Origin: an uncultured Myxococcales bacterium
GTDB lineage: Bacteria; Myxococcota_A; Polyangia; Polyangiales; Polyangiaceae
Direction: 5' to 3'
Length of the DNA: 37,424 nt
NCBI GenBank assembly: GCA_937949945.1
Contig: CALFEQ010000145.1
Location: 1 to 37,424, forward strand
Position numbers and translations under genes: made by a program. The notes under the pieces are model-generated. The model was not told the origin of the DNA. It ran no database searches and worked only from the letters and a program-made list of their open reading frames with translations. Of the stretch, positions 8,156-15,624 are shown in pieces (within the stretch, counting starts at the first letter, position 1; each line of letters opens with the position of its first letter).

Positions 8156-8983
8156 TCAACCCGTGGGCGCGATCGGCTTGCGCGTCTCGAGATCGAACTT
8201 CGCGCCCTCCGTCAGCACGTGGAGGCGCACGTTCGTCATGCAGACGGGCTGACCCTCGTTCAGCTCCGCGATCGAAGAGTGATCGAGCTCCGAGACGTCC
8301 ACGATCGTGAGCGCCCCCGTCCCCACCACCGTGAGCACGCGATCCGGATCGATGAACGCTGCCGTGTCTTCGTCGAGGCCGACACCGACGGCGAACGGAT
8401 TGTACGCGAGCGCGGTGAGCAGGCGGCCGAGGCGGTCGCGCTGACGGAAGTGCTGATCGATGAGGATTCGGTTCGTCAGGCCCCACCCCGGGACGAGCGC
8501 GACGGAGCCCGCCCGCGGCGTGTGGCCTTCCGCGCCGTACGCGATCATGTGCTCGCTCAGGATCGCGGCCCCCGCGCTCGTGCCGCCGACGGCGACCCCG
8601 CGGGAGCTCGCACGCCGGATCGCCTTCGCGATCGGCGTTCCGCCGAGGATCGTCGTGAGGCGGAGCTGGTTGCCTCCCGTGACGAAGATGCCGTTCGCTC
8701 GCTCGATCTCCTCGAGGTACGCGGGCTCGCTCGCGTCCTTGCGCTCCTTCAGGGGGAGCGCCTTCGCCTCGCCGGCGCCGAGCTTGAGGAACAGCTGCTC
8801 GTAGCGCTCGCCCGTGTCTTCGAGCTTCGACGCCGTGGGGATGATCACGATGCGCGCGCCGGGGCCGCCCGAGACGTCGAGGAACTTCCGCAGGATGTCC
8901 GAAGGTCCCTCTTTGTCCTCCGCGCCTCCGATCGGCACGATGTACCCGCGCTTCTTGTCCGGATCGACCTTCGCCGGGCTCAT
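8156..8983 (-). CDS. cphB: Cyanophycinase (peptidase S51)
   Basis: This 275-aa serine exopeptidase cleaves cyanophycin to beta-Asp-Arg dipeptides. Family motifs are IVPIGGAEDKEG at the N-terminus, the strand RIVIIPTAS, FVTGGNQLRLT, the nucleophile elbow GGTSAGAAIL with Ser at ~136, LIDQHFRQRDRLGRL, and GVGLDEDTAAFI. The length is typical (~270). The ATG at 8983 overlaps the TGA of the upstream isoaspartyl dipeptidase gene by 4 bp (ATGA), so the two are translationally coupled. The N-terminus has no signal peptide, which fits intracellular polymer mobilisation. It would supply substrate directly to the coupled dipeptidase. Confidence 0.96.
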   Translation of the reverse strand: MSPAKVDPDKKRGYIVPIGGAEDKEGPSDILRKFLDVSGGPGARIVIIPTASKLEDTGERYEQLFLKLGAGEAKALPLKERKDASEPAYLEEIERANGIFVTGGNQLRLTTILGGTPIAKAIRRASSRGVAVGGTSAGAAILSEHMIAYGAEGHTPRAGSVALVPGWGLTNRILIDQHFRQRDRLGRLLTALAYNPFAVGVGLDEDTAAFIDPDRVLTVVGTGALTIVDVSELDHSSIAELNEGQPVCMTNVRLHVLTEGAKFDLETRKPIAPTG

Positions 8984-10173
8984 GACGACGCTCCCTTCTC
9001 GACTTTCTCGAAGGTCCCCCTCACGACGGGCGCGCCCCCACGGACGACCCAGCGTCCGCGCGCCATCACTTCGCGTACGCGATGCGAGCGATCGAGGACC
9101 ACCAGGTCCGCGTCCGCGCCGACCGCGATCCTGCCCTTGCGCGCGAGGCGCAGCGTCATGGCCACGTTGCGCGTGAAGACGGGCAGGACGCGCTCGAGCG
9201 GCAGCCCGCGATCGAGCAGCTCCTTCAACGACTCCGCGAGCGCGCCCGACTTGCCGACATCCATCGAGACCAGCCGGCCGTCGCGATCGAACGTGGGCAG
9301 GCAGCCGCCGCCGTCGGAGCTGCACGTGAGGCGCTCGGGGGGCGCGCCGCTCTCGAGGTAACGCGCGATCGCGTCCGCCGCGGAGATCGCTCCGTCTCCT
9401 TCCTCGACCGGGAACGCCGTGACGTCGATCGTGCAACCGCGGCGCGCCAGCGCGACGGCCTCCTCGAAGAGCGCCGCCCTCCGGTTGACGTGCGTGGGAT
9501 GGAACACGCTCGCAGGAAGCTCCGTCTCGTCGAGCGCTCGGCGCACGAGCTCGAGCCCGCGCGGCCCGTCACCGACGTGCAGGTGGAGCACCCCGGCCTT
9601 GCCGCTCATCATCCCGGCGACGTGGCAGTCGGCCGCGAGGCGCGCGATCTCCTCGAACGTCGGCTGCGAAGAGCGGTGATCGCTGATCGCCACCTCGCCG
9701 ACGCCGATGATCGGGTCGACGAACACGATGTCCGACCGGACCTTGCCCGTGAGCGTGATCGGCGGCACCTCGTAGCTGCCCGTCCAGCACCACGCGGAGA
9801 GCCCCTCCTCGCGCAGGCCGAGCGTCGCGGCGACGAGCGACGCGACGTCGCGCGTCGTGCCGTCCGTCCCGAGGACGCCGACGACCGTCGTGACACCGGC
9901 GAGCGTGAGCTGCGAGAGGACGACGGGCGGAACGCGCGAGGCCGGTCCGGACTCGCCCCCGCCGCCCGTGACGTGCACGTGCGCGTCGACGAGACCGGGG
10001 ACCAGGCGCGCGCCCTCGAGGTCGACGATCTGGCAGAGGCCCGCGGGGAACGCCGCCTCCGCGAGACGCTCCTCGATCGCGAGGATCTCGCCCCCGCCGA
10101 CGAGCACGTCGCACCGGCCCCGCGGATCGGGGTCGTAGACCTCGGCGTTCCGGAGCAACGTCAGGGTCGTCAC
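8980..10173 (-). CDS. iadA: Isoaspartyl (beta-aspartyl) dipeptidase
   Basis: This 397-aa metal-dependent amidohydrolase hydrolyses beta-aspartyl dipeptides; here the obvious substrate is beta-Asp-Arg released by the cyanophycinase. It has the amidohydrolase metal motif DAHVHVTGGGGE (His65, His67), GVLGTDGTTRD, GVGEVAISDHRSSQPT, LHLHVGDGPRGL, FHPTHVNR, TCSSDGGGCLP with the catalytic Asp, and the C-terminal KGRIAVGADADLVVLD sheet. The start chosen is GTG at 10173, preceded by GAAGGA at suitable spacing and giving a length close to E. coli IadA (390 aa). A TTG at 10218 would add 15 residues without family resemblance. The stop overlaps the cphB start. Confidence 0.95.
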   Translation of the reverse strand: MTTLTLLRNAEVYDPDPRGRCDVLVGGGEILAIEERLAEAAFPAGLCQIVDLEGARLVPGLVDAHVHVTGGGGESGPASRVPPVVLSQLTLAGVTTVVGVLGTDGTTRDVASLVAATLGLREEGLSAWCWTGSYEVPPITLTGKVRSDIVFVDPIIGVGEVAISDHRSSQPTFEEIARLAADCHVAGMMSGKAGVLHLHVGDGPRGLELVRRALDETELPASVFHPTHVNRRAALFEEAVALARRGCTIDVTAFPVEEGDGAISAADAIARYLESGAPPERLTCSSDGGGCLPTFDRDGRLVSMDVGKSGALAESLKELLDRGLPLERVLPVFTRNVAMTLRLARKGRIAVGADADLVVLDRSHRVREVMARGRWVVRGGAPVVRGTFEKVEKGASS

Positions 10174-10242
10174 GGTCCTTCGGTCGCTCCCTGTAATCGA
10201 GACGCGCGGCGCTGCCAATCGGGCCGCGACGGGACGCCTCGA

Positions 10243-11892
10243 TCAGCCCGTCGTGACCGTCTCGAGAGGCCGCGGCAGGGAGAGCACGAGATCCGGGTCG
10301 TCGCCGAAGAGCTCGACGATCTGCGTGCGCACCGCGTTCGGCGCGGGGCTCGGCCGCCCGTGGGCGCAACGCGCGGCGTCCTCGATCGTCTCGACGCCCT
10401 CCGAGCAGAACGTCGAGAGCCAGCCGGCGTCGAGGACGCGCAACAGCTCCGCGCCGAGGCGCTCGCGCTGCCGTTTCCTCCACGCGAGCGCGGTCGGCAC
10501 CGTGCCGTGCTCGGGCTTCACCCCCGCGGGCGCGAACTCGACGTCGTGCTCCCACGCGACGCGGGCGTCCTCCTGCGCGTCGCGCGCGACGAGGGGCGGG
10601 ACGTCGGGGAGCGAGATCGTCGCGACGAACGTCGCCGCGTAGCGTCCCTCGTGCTTCGTCGCCGTGTAACGGAAGACGCGCGGCTCGTCGCGCATCCGCG
10701 TCACGGTCCGCGTGCGATCGACCCACTCGGTACGGTAGCGCGTCACGGGACGGGTGCGCGTCACGGTCCGCATCTTCGTCACGGGCTGCTCGACGGAGCA
10801 CGTTCCCGTCTGCGGAGGCGGGCACGGCACGAGCCGCGTCTCCGTCGTCGTGTACGGCACGCGTTCCAGGAACGACTCCCGCACGACGTACGGGACCTCC
10901 ACGGGCTCCCGGTAGTGCTCGGTGGCCTCGTACGGCACCTGCTCCACCCACGACCGCGCGAGCTCCGTCGGCTTCGCGGTGACGGAGGCGGAGACGGAGC
11001 CGTCGAGCTCGAGCACGGCACGGTTCGACGCCACCGGGCTGAACCACACGGACCGTTGGAACGCACCTGCCACGACCTGCTCGAGCTCTCTCCGTTCCTC
11101 CGCCGGCGTGCCCGTGATCTGCCCGCGGACATCGACGCCCGCGACGAGGAACGGCCGCGGCTTCCATGGCGGGAGCGGCGCGCCCATCTCCTTGCAGTAG
11201 GACGCGACCAGCTCGAGCGCGTAGGGCTGTTCGCCTCGGCTCGCGATCTCCGTCGCCCGCGCGCACGTCCGCGCGCCGGCGGCGGCGATCTCGGCATCGA
11301 GCTTCGGACCGAGCGCGGCGAGCTCCGGTCGAGCGAGCCATCGCGCGTACGCCTGCCGGCGTGCCCGAGCGGCGAGCGCACGGCCTCGGCTCGTCTCCTC
11401 CTCGATGCTCTTCTCCAAGGTCGCGCTCGTCCACTCGACGACGGCGTCGAGCCGCTCCTGGAGCGCCCGGTCGATCGAGCCGGCATGCAGCCGGTCCGCC
11501 GTCTCGAGAGCTTCGAGCGCCGCGCGCAAGCCGTCTTCGCGGTTCCGCTGCTGCGCCTCCTCCGCACGGTCGAGGCTCTGACCGAGCAGCCCTCGTTCGG
11601 CGAGGACGAGGCGCGCCTTCGCCTCGGCGTCGTGCGGTCGCTCGTCGACGAGCTCGCTGTACAGCGCGACCGCCTCGCGATAGTCGCCGCGCGCGAAGGC
11701 GTCGTCCGCGCGACCGCGCAGCGTCACGCAGCCGGTCGAGGTCGCGAGCGCGGCGACGACAGCGAACGGACGGACCCAACGGGTGTTTCGAAGTACGACG
11801 CCCAGAAGCGACGTCGTGGGACGAGGACGAGACGAGAAACGCAGGTGATTCGAGCACCTGGCTTGCGAATCGATGCGCCGGAAGTGGTCCAC
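10243..11892 (-). CDS. Predicted lipoprotein with TPR-like N-terminal region
   Basis: I do not recognise a named family. The N-terminal hydrophobic stretch WVRPFAVVAALATSTGC ends in a lipobox, followed by GRADDAFARGDYREAVALYSEL, which looks like a tetratricopeptide-type repeat. After a helical region comes a beta-rich part with repeated RVPY/QVPY and TVTRTRPVTRYR-type short repeats (~residues 340-430). The C-terminus contains a conserved-looking Cys pair. The protein should be anchored in the envelope. The 5' end is uncertain: no ATG or well-placed GTG sits just before the signal sequence. GTG at 11892 gives 549 aa but puts the lipobox Cys at ~55, which is too far. A CTG about 25 residues before the Cys would fit better. 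The stop at 10243 lies 70 bp before the iadA start. Confidence 0.7.
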   Translation of the reverse strand: MDHFRRIDSQARCSNHLRFSSRPRPTTSLLGVVLRNTRWVRPFAVVAALATSTGCVTLRGRADDAFARGDYREAVALYSELVDERPHDAEAKARLVLAERGLLGQSLDRAEEAQQRNREDGLRAALEALETADRLHAGSIDRALQERLDAVVEWTSATLEKSIEEETSRGRALAARARRQAYARWLARPELAALGPKLDAEIAAAGARTCARATEIASRGEQPYALELVASYCKEMGAPLPPWKPRPFLVAGVDVRGQITGTPAEERRELEQVVAGAFQRSVWFSPVASNRAVLELDGSVSASVTAKPTELARSWVEQVPYEATEHYREPVEVPYVVRESFLERVPYTTTETRLVPCPPPQTGTCSVEQPVTKMRTVTRTRPVTRYRTEWVDRTRTVTRMRDEPRVFRYTATKHEGRYAATFVATISLPDVPPLVARDAQEDARVAWEHDVEFAPAGVKPEHGTVPTALAWRKRQRERLGAELLRVLDAGWLSTFCSEGVETIEDAARCAHGRPSPAPNAVRTQIVELFGDDPDLVLSLPRPLETVTTG

Positions 11893-11999
11893 GCTCGAGC
11901 GAGAGCACGTGCCGTACCGATCTGCCGACGCACCGGGGCCGCGCCGTCGATCCTCGACGGGTACGAACGGCAGCGCGGACGCGTCCCTCTCGATCGACC

Positions 12000-12164
12000 T
12001 CAGCGACTCGAGCCTCGGCGCGGCTTCTTCGCGACCGCGCTGGCCGGCGCGGCATCGAGGCCGAGCCCACGCTGCTTCTTCGATTCGGCGATGCAGCCGG
12101 CGATCGCGAAGCCGGCGAAGAGGAGCGCAGCGCAGGCGGCGATGACGCGTTCGAACCGAGGCAT
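12000..12164 (-). CDS. Small predicted lipoprotein (54 aa)
   Basis: The short protein begins MPRFERVIAACAALLFAGFAIAGC. This is a positively charged start, a hydrophobic core and an AIAGC lipobox with Cys at 24, so lipid attachment is likely. The remaining 30 residues are Lys/Arg- and Ala-rich with no recognisable domain. The ATG at 12164 is in frame with more upstream codons, but these do not look coding. No strong Shine-Dalgarno is seen. It lies about 108 bp upstream of the TPR lipoprotein on the same strand and is divergent from the next gene; the 76-bp gap between them must hold both promoters. Function unknown. Confidence 0.6.
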   Translation of the reverse strand: MPRFERVIAACAALLFAGFAIAGCIAESKKQRGLGLDAAPASAVAKKPRRGSSR

Positions 12165-12240
12165 CGTCCGGCACACATCGCACCACCTCCCGCAGCGGGC
12201 AAAGTTTTCGACGTCGATGGGTCGTACGATGAGGCGCCGG

Positions 12241-13170
12241 ATGCGCCCGCCCCTCTCTCCCGAAGACGAAGCCATCATCCGCGAGCTCGAGAAGCGCAAG
12301 CCGAGCGAGCTCGTGCCGCTCCTGCTCGAGCTGGCGCGGCGAACGAGCGCCCGGCGCCGTCCTGCCGACCTGCTCGCGCAATTCGCCCGCGACACGTTCG
12401 TGGTGCCGTGCCCGATCGATCAGCGGACCGCCGTGGAGCTCGATCGGCTCGCGCTCGAGGTTGCGAGCGACTACGAGGCGCTCCTCCTGTCACCCCTGGC
12501 TCCGCTCGGCACGTGCTCCGTCGTCTCACCCACGACGCAGGATCGCTCGGTGACGACGTCGCGCACGACCGAGGTCGTGTCGGACCCGACCAACGTGCTC
12601 GCCATCGAATGCGCGAGGCGCCTCCTCGCTGGCGAGCGCCACGTGCGCCTCTGCACGCTCCATCAGGTGGTGCGAGCGCAGCGGTTCTCCACGAAGGGCT
12701 TCGCGCAGCACTTCCGTATGTTCGCGCTCGTCGAAGCGGGGTGGGCGCGTCCCGAGCACGGGTTCGAGGTCGACGCCGTGGTCGCCCTCGCTGGCGTGTT
12801 CGTCCGTCTCTTCGAGCGCGTGGAGCAGGTCGGGCTCCGCGTCGCGAGACCGCGAGCGAAGCTCCTGGTCGCCGAGCGCGCCGGAGCGCTCGGCGAGCGC
12901 GTCCGCGCGCGCCTCGCGGAGCGGCTGCCCGATCTGCCCGTCGAGGAGGTGACGCCCTTCGCGTCGAACTACTACGACGGCCTGCGCCTCGTCGTCGAGG
13001 CCGACACGCCCGCCGGCGATCGCTACGAGCTCGGCGACGTCGGCATCGTCGACTGGATGGCCAAGCTCACGTCGAACGCGCGGACGCGCTTCGTGGCGGC
13101 AGGCATCGGTATCCAGCTCCTCGCCCTCTCGTTCCGTTCTCCGCCCGGCGAAGCCCCTACCCCGAGCTGA
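12241..13170 (+). CDS. Conserved protein of unknown function
   Basis: This ~309-aa soluble protein has no signal peptide or membrane helix. The most striking part is residues ~83-125, with PLGTCSVVSPTTQDRSVTTSR, TEVVSDPTNVLAIECARRLL and CTLHQVVRAQ. It reads like a conserved ligand-binding core and recalls unassigned bacterial and archaeal proteins seen in annotation, but I cannot name the family. The C-terminus has SNYYDGLRLVVEA and YELGDVGIVDWMAKL. ATG 12241 has GAGG six bases upstream; ATGs at 12229 and 12217 are in frame alternatives. The stop (TGA, 13168-13170) abuts the stop of the convergent methyltransferase with no spacer. An enzyme is likely given the Cys/His/Asp-rich motif, but nothing decides which. 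Confidence 0.75.
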   Translation: MRPPLSPEDEAIIRELEKRKPSELVPLLLELARRTSARRRPADLLAQFARDTFVVPCPIDQRTAVELDRLALEVASDYEALLLSPLAPLGTCSVVSPTTQDRSVTTSRTTEVVSDPTNVLAIECARRLLAGERHVRLCTLHQVVRAQRFSTKGFAQHFRMFALVEAGWARPEHGFEVDAVVALAGVFVRLFERVEQVGLRVARPRAKLLVAERAGALGERVRARLAERLPDLPVEEVTPFASNYYDGLRLVVEADTPAGDRYELGDVGIVDWMAKLTSNARTRFVAAGIGIQLLALSFRSPPGEAPTPS

Positions 13171-14007
13171 TCACGACGGCGCGCGCCGGACCGCGACGAG
13201 GAGCCGCTCGCCGACGACGGGCCGCGGTCTGCGCAGCCCCATCCGCCGAGCGAGCTCGCCGTACGTCGCGTCCTCCTTCACCTGGAACCCGCGAGCTTCG
13301 ACGACGCGGTGTGCAGCGTCGTAGCCCATCAAGCCTTCGAGGGGCTCGCCCAGCGCCCGCAGCGTCGGGCGCGCGAGCCGCCGCACGACGTCCGCGAGGA
13401 CCGTCCGCCCGCGTCCGTCGTCCGTTCGTGCTTCGAGCGGCGTGCCGTACGTCATGACGAGCGTGCTCCCCTCCGCGGACCGCGCGCGCACGGAATCGAG
13501 CGTCCTCGCGATGGCCTCGGGCGTCAGGTACGGGGTGACGCCCTCCCAAACCCACGTCGTCCGGAGGCTCGCGTCGTGCCCTGCCCTCGCGAGCGCGGCG
13601 TCGAGATCGTCCCGCTCGAAGTCGACGCTCACGAACCGGACCTCGCGCGCCTTCGGCGGGAGGCCCTCCACCCGTCCGCGCTTGTAGCTCTGGGTCGACG
13701 GATGATCGACCTCGAACACGATGCTGTCCGCGAGCGCTCCCATGCGCCAGGCCCGCGCGCACAGGCCCGCGCCGAGGACGACGAGCTGCACGCTGCCGCG
13801 GCTCACGGCGTCCTCGATCGCCTCGTCGATGGCGACGGTGCGCGCACGCATGAGGTCGACGAGCGGGAGGCGGCGTGCGAGGCCTTGCGAGCGCGCGAGC
13901 CGCGCGAGCCCGAGCGGTACGAGCCGCGGCGCGATCGGGTCGACACCCGCCGCTCCGCGCGCCGTCGCCACGATGGCGGCCGTGATGCTCGCGCGTCCCT
14001 CACGCAT
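13171..14007 (-). CDS. Class I SAM-dependent methyltransferase, leucine carboxyl methyltransferase-like family
   Basis: This 278-aa protein resembles the PPM/LCMT-like methyltransferases, often annotated as putative O-methyltransferases in actinobacteria and myxobacteria. Family features are the ITAAIVATARGAAGVDP start, a DLMRARTVAID segment, the SAM-binding QLVVLGAGLCARAWRM, the acidic EVDHPSTQSYKR, VSVDFERDDL, and WVWEGVTPYLTPEAI. The substrate is unknown. The start at 14007 is supported by GGAGGAC about seven bases upstream and by the conserved N-terminus; a longer frame to 14142 lacks family resemblance. The gene is convergent with the preceding unknown protein. Nothing nearby indicates a biosynthetic cluster. 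Confidence 0.85.
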   Translation of the reverse strand: MREGRASITAAIVATARGAAGVDPIAPRLVPLGLARLARSQGLARRLPLVDLMRARTVAIDEAIEDAVSRGSVQLVVLGAGLCARAWRMGALADSIVFEVDHPSTQSYKRGRVEGLPPKAREVRFVSVDFERDDLDAALARAGHDASLRTTWVWEGVTPYLTPEAIARTLDSVRARSAEGSTLVMTYGTPLEARTDDGRGRTVLADVVRRLARPTLRALGEPLEGLMGYDAAHRVVEARGFQVKEDATYGELARRMGLRRPRPVVGERLLVAVRRAPS

Positions 14008-14164
14008 GCTCGTCCTCCGGGCTTCGTCCGCGCCGAGGAGCGCTCTCGCCCGGCTCCATGGAAGTATGACCCAATCGCGGAGGGAGCTCCGCGCCCGCCC
14101 GGGCGCGCGCACGGCCGCGCACCGTCGTGCCGCGCGACGCATTCGCCGCGATCGGAGGCGGCGA

Positions 14165-15574
14165 TCAGAGCAGCGCCGAGAGGAGGCCCGTCGTCGCGCG
14201 GGACCACGCCTCGAGAGGCGCGACCGGTGTCACGAGCTCCGCGAAGACGACGCGCGGATCGAGCGCCTTCGCCTCCTTCCCGAGCGGAGACGTCGCGATA
14301 CGGACGACCTCGACGAGCGCACGCCGCACGTTCGTGCCGGCGAGCTCCACGATCTCGTCCCAGGTCGCCTCGACGATCTCGGCCATGCCCTTCTCGCGCC
14401 ACTCTCGGAGCAGGAGCTCCACGAGGGCCTTCTCCTCGGCGAGCGGTGTCGCCCTGCCCTCCTCGCGGAGGAACGCGACGCGGATCTCGAGCTCCTCGTC
14501 GCCGAGCAGCTCGACGAGCTTCTTCGTGAGGACGTGGACGACGGCGAGGACGAGGACGATGCGCTGCCACGGCAGCTCGCGATCCTTCACGCGCGCCCCC
14601 ACGAGATCGGCCGCAAGCGCGACGACGACGAGCCGCCGGCGGCGGACGAGGATCGCCTCGTCCCGGGCGTAGTAGAGCAGCTCGCCCTCGACGTAGCGCA
14701 CGTCGAACAGGTCCACGTCCGACCTCGTGCCCGGCGGGTCCATGTAGACCAGCTCGGAGGTGACGAGGTTCTCGAGGCTGCCCGACGTCGTCACGCTCGA
14801 GAAGCCGCCCGCGGGGTACGTGCTCTCGTCCTCGAGCTTCGACGCGACGTCGCCCTCGTCTCGACGCCGTCGCGGGATGCGGCGCGGCAGGCCGCTCGCG
14901 ATCGCCTCCTGCGCGCGGACGACGTCGGCGACGGCGAGCCTCTGCGTCAGGCTCGCGAGCACCGTCAGGTTCTCGAGCGCGAACAGGTCGGCGTCACCGA
15001 GGAGATCGCGGGCCTTCTGCGCGCAGCGCGCGAGATCGGCGTACGCCTCGGTGAGCCGCCGCCGCACGCGCTCGTCGTCGCGGAGAATCGCGAAGCCGCG
15101 CTGGAGCGCCTCCGCGGGGCTGCGCTCGACGAGCTGCCGGACGATGCCGGGCTGCACCTCCATTCCCGATCGATAGTCGATACGCGCGAGCACGCCCGCG
15201 ACGAGGATCCCGACGGCCTGGGCGTGCATCCCTCTCGGCAGCCGGGCGACGGCGAAGCCGGCAGACGCGAGCCTTCGGTCCGCGGCGAGGCGGCCGAGCA
15301 GCGCGTCCTCGTAGCGACGGATCGCCGCGGCGAGCGCGGGATCGTCCGCCGCCGCAGCCACCGACGCACGGAGCGTCTCGACCGTCGCGCCGAAGAGGAG
15401 CGCGCCGAGATCCGCGACGACGCCGGGCGGCGGGACGTCGAACCGCTCGCCCATCGTCGCGAGGATCCACGGGCCGACGCGCGCCGCCGATTCGGCCGGC
15501 GGAAGGAGCCGCCCGAGGCACATGCCTGCCTCGATCGTCGCAGCGGCCTCTTCCCGTCCGAGCGCGGCGGCCAT
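14165..15574 (-). CDS. vWA-like component of an FtsH-vWA-MoxR ternary system
   Basis: This ~469-aa cytoplasmic protein has three parts. The N-terminal ~220 residues are alpha-helical and Ala/Leu-rich. A linker (GLPRRIPRRRR, KLEDESTYPAGGFSS) follows. The C-terminal half contains DVDLFDVRYVEGELLYYARD followed by RRRRLVVVALAADLVGARV and WQRIVLVLAVVHVLTKKLVELL. This matches the layout of MoxR-associated von Willebrand A domains, where the GE-LLYYARD type lead-in precedes the first strand. The metal-site DxSxS is replaced by ADLVGA, so the MIDAS looks degenerate. The neighbours MoxR and FtsH support the reading. ATG 15574 was chosen; a GTG two codons upstream is possible. No Shine-Dalgarno is evident. 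The vWA call is by eye and should be tested by profile search. Confidence 0.6.
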   Translation of the reverse strand: MAAALGREEAAATIEAGMCLGRLLPPAESAARVGPWILATMGERFDVPPPGVVADLGALLFGATVETLRASVAAAADDPALAAAIRRYEDALLGRLAADRRLASAGFAVARLPRGMHAQAVGILVAGVLARIDYRSGMEVQPGIVRQLVERSPAEALQRGFAILRDDERVRRRLTEAYADLARCAQKARDLLGDADLFALENLTVLASLTQRLAVADVVRAQEAIASGLPRRIPRRRRDEGDVASKLEDESTYPAGGFSSVTTSGSLENLVTSELVYMDPPGTRSDVDLFDVRYVEGELLYYARDEAILVRRRRLVVVALAADLVGARVKDRELPWQRIVLVLAVVHVLTKKLVELLGDEELEIRVAFLREEGRATPLAEEKALVELLLREWREKGMAEIVEATWDEIVELAGTNVRRALVEVVRIATSPLGKEAKALDPRVVFAELVTPVAPLEAWSRATTGLLSALL

Positions 15575-15624
15575 CGACACGCCAGCGTATCAAAGCGCGG
15601 GCCGTGCTCCGGGCGGTGACATGA

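Noticed and set aside
9082..12240. Plus-strand extension of the conserved unknown gene
   Set aside because: It runs antisense to iadA and the lipoprotein; family-like sequence begins only at about 12241.
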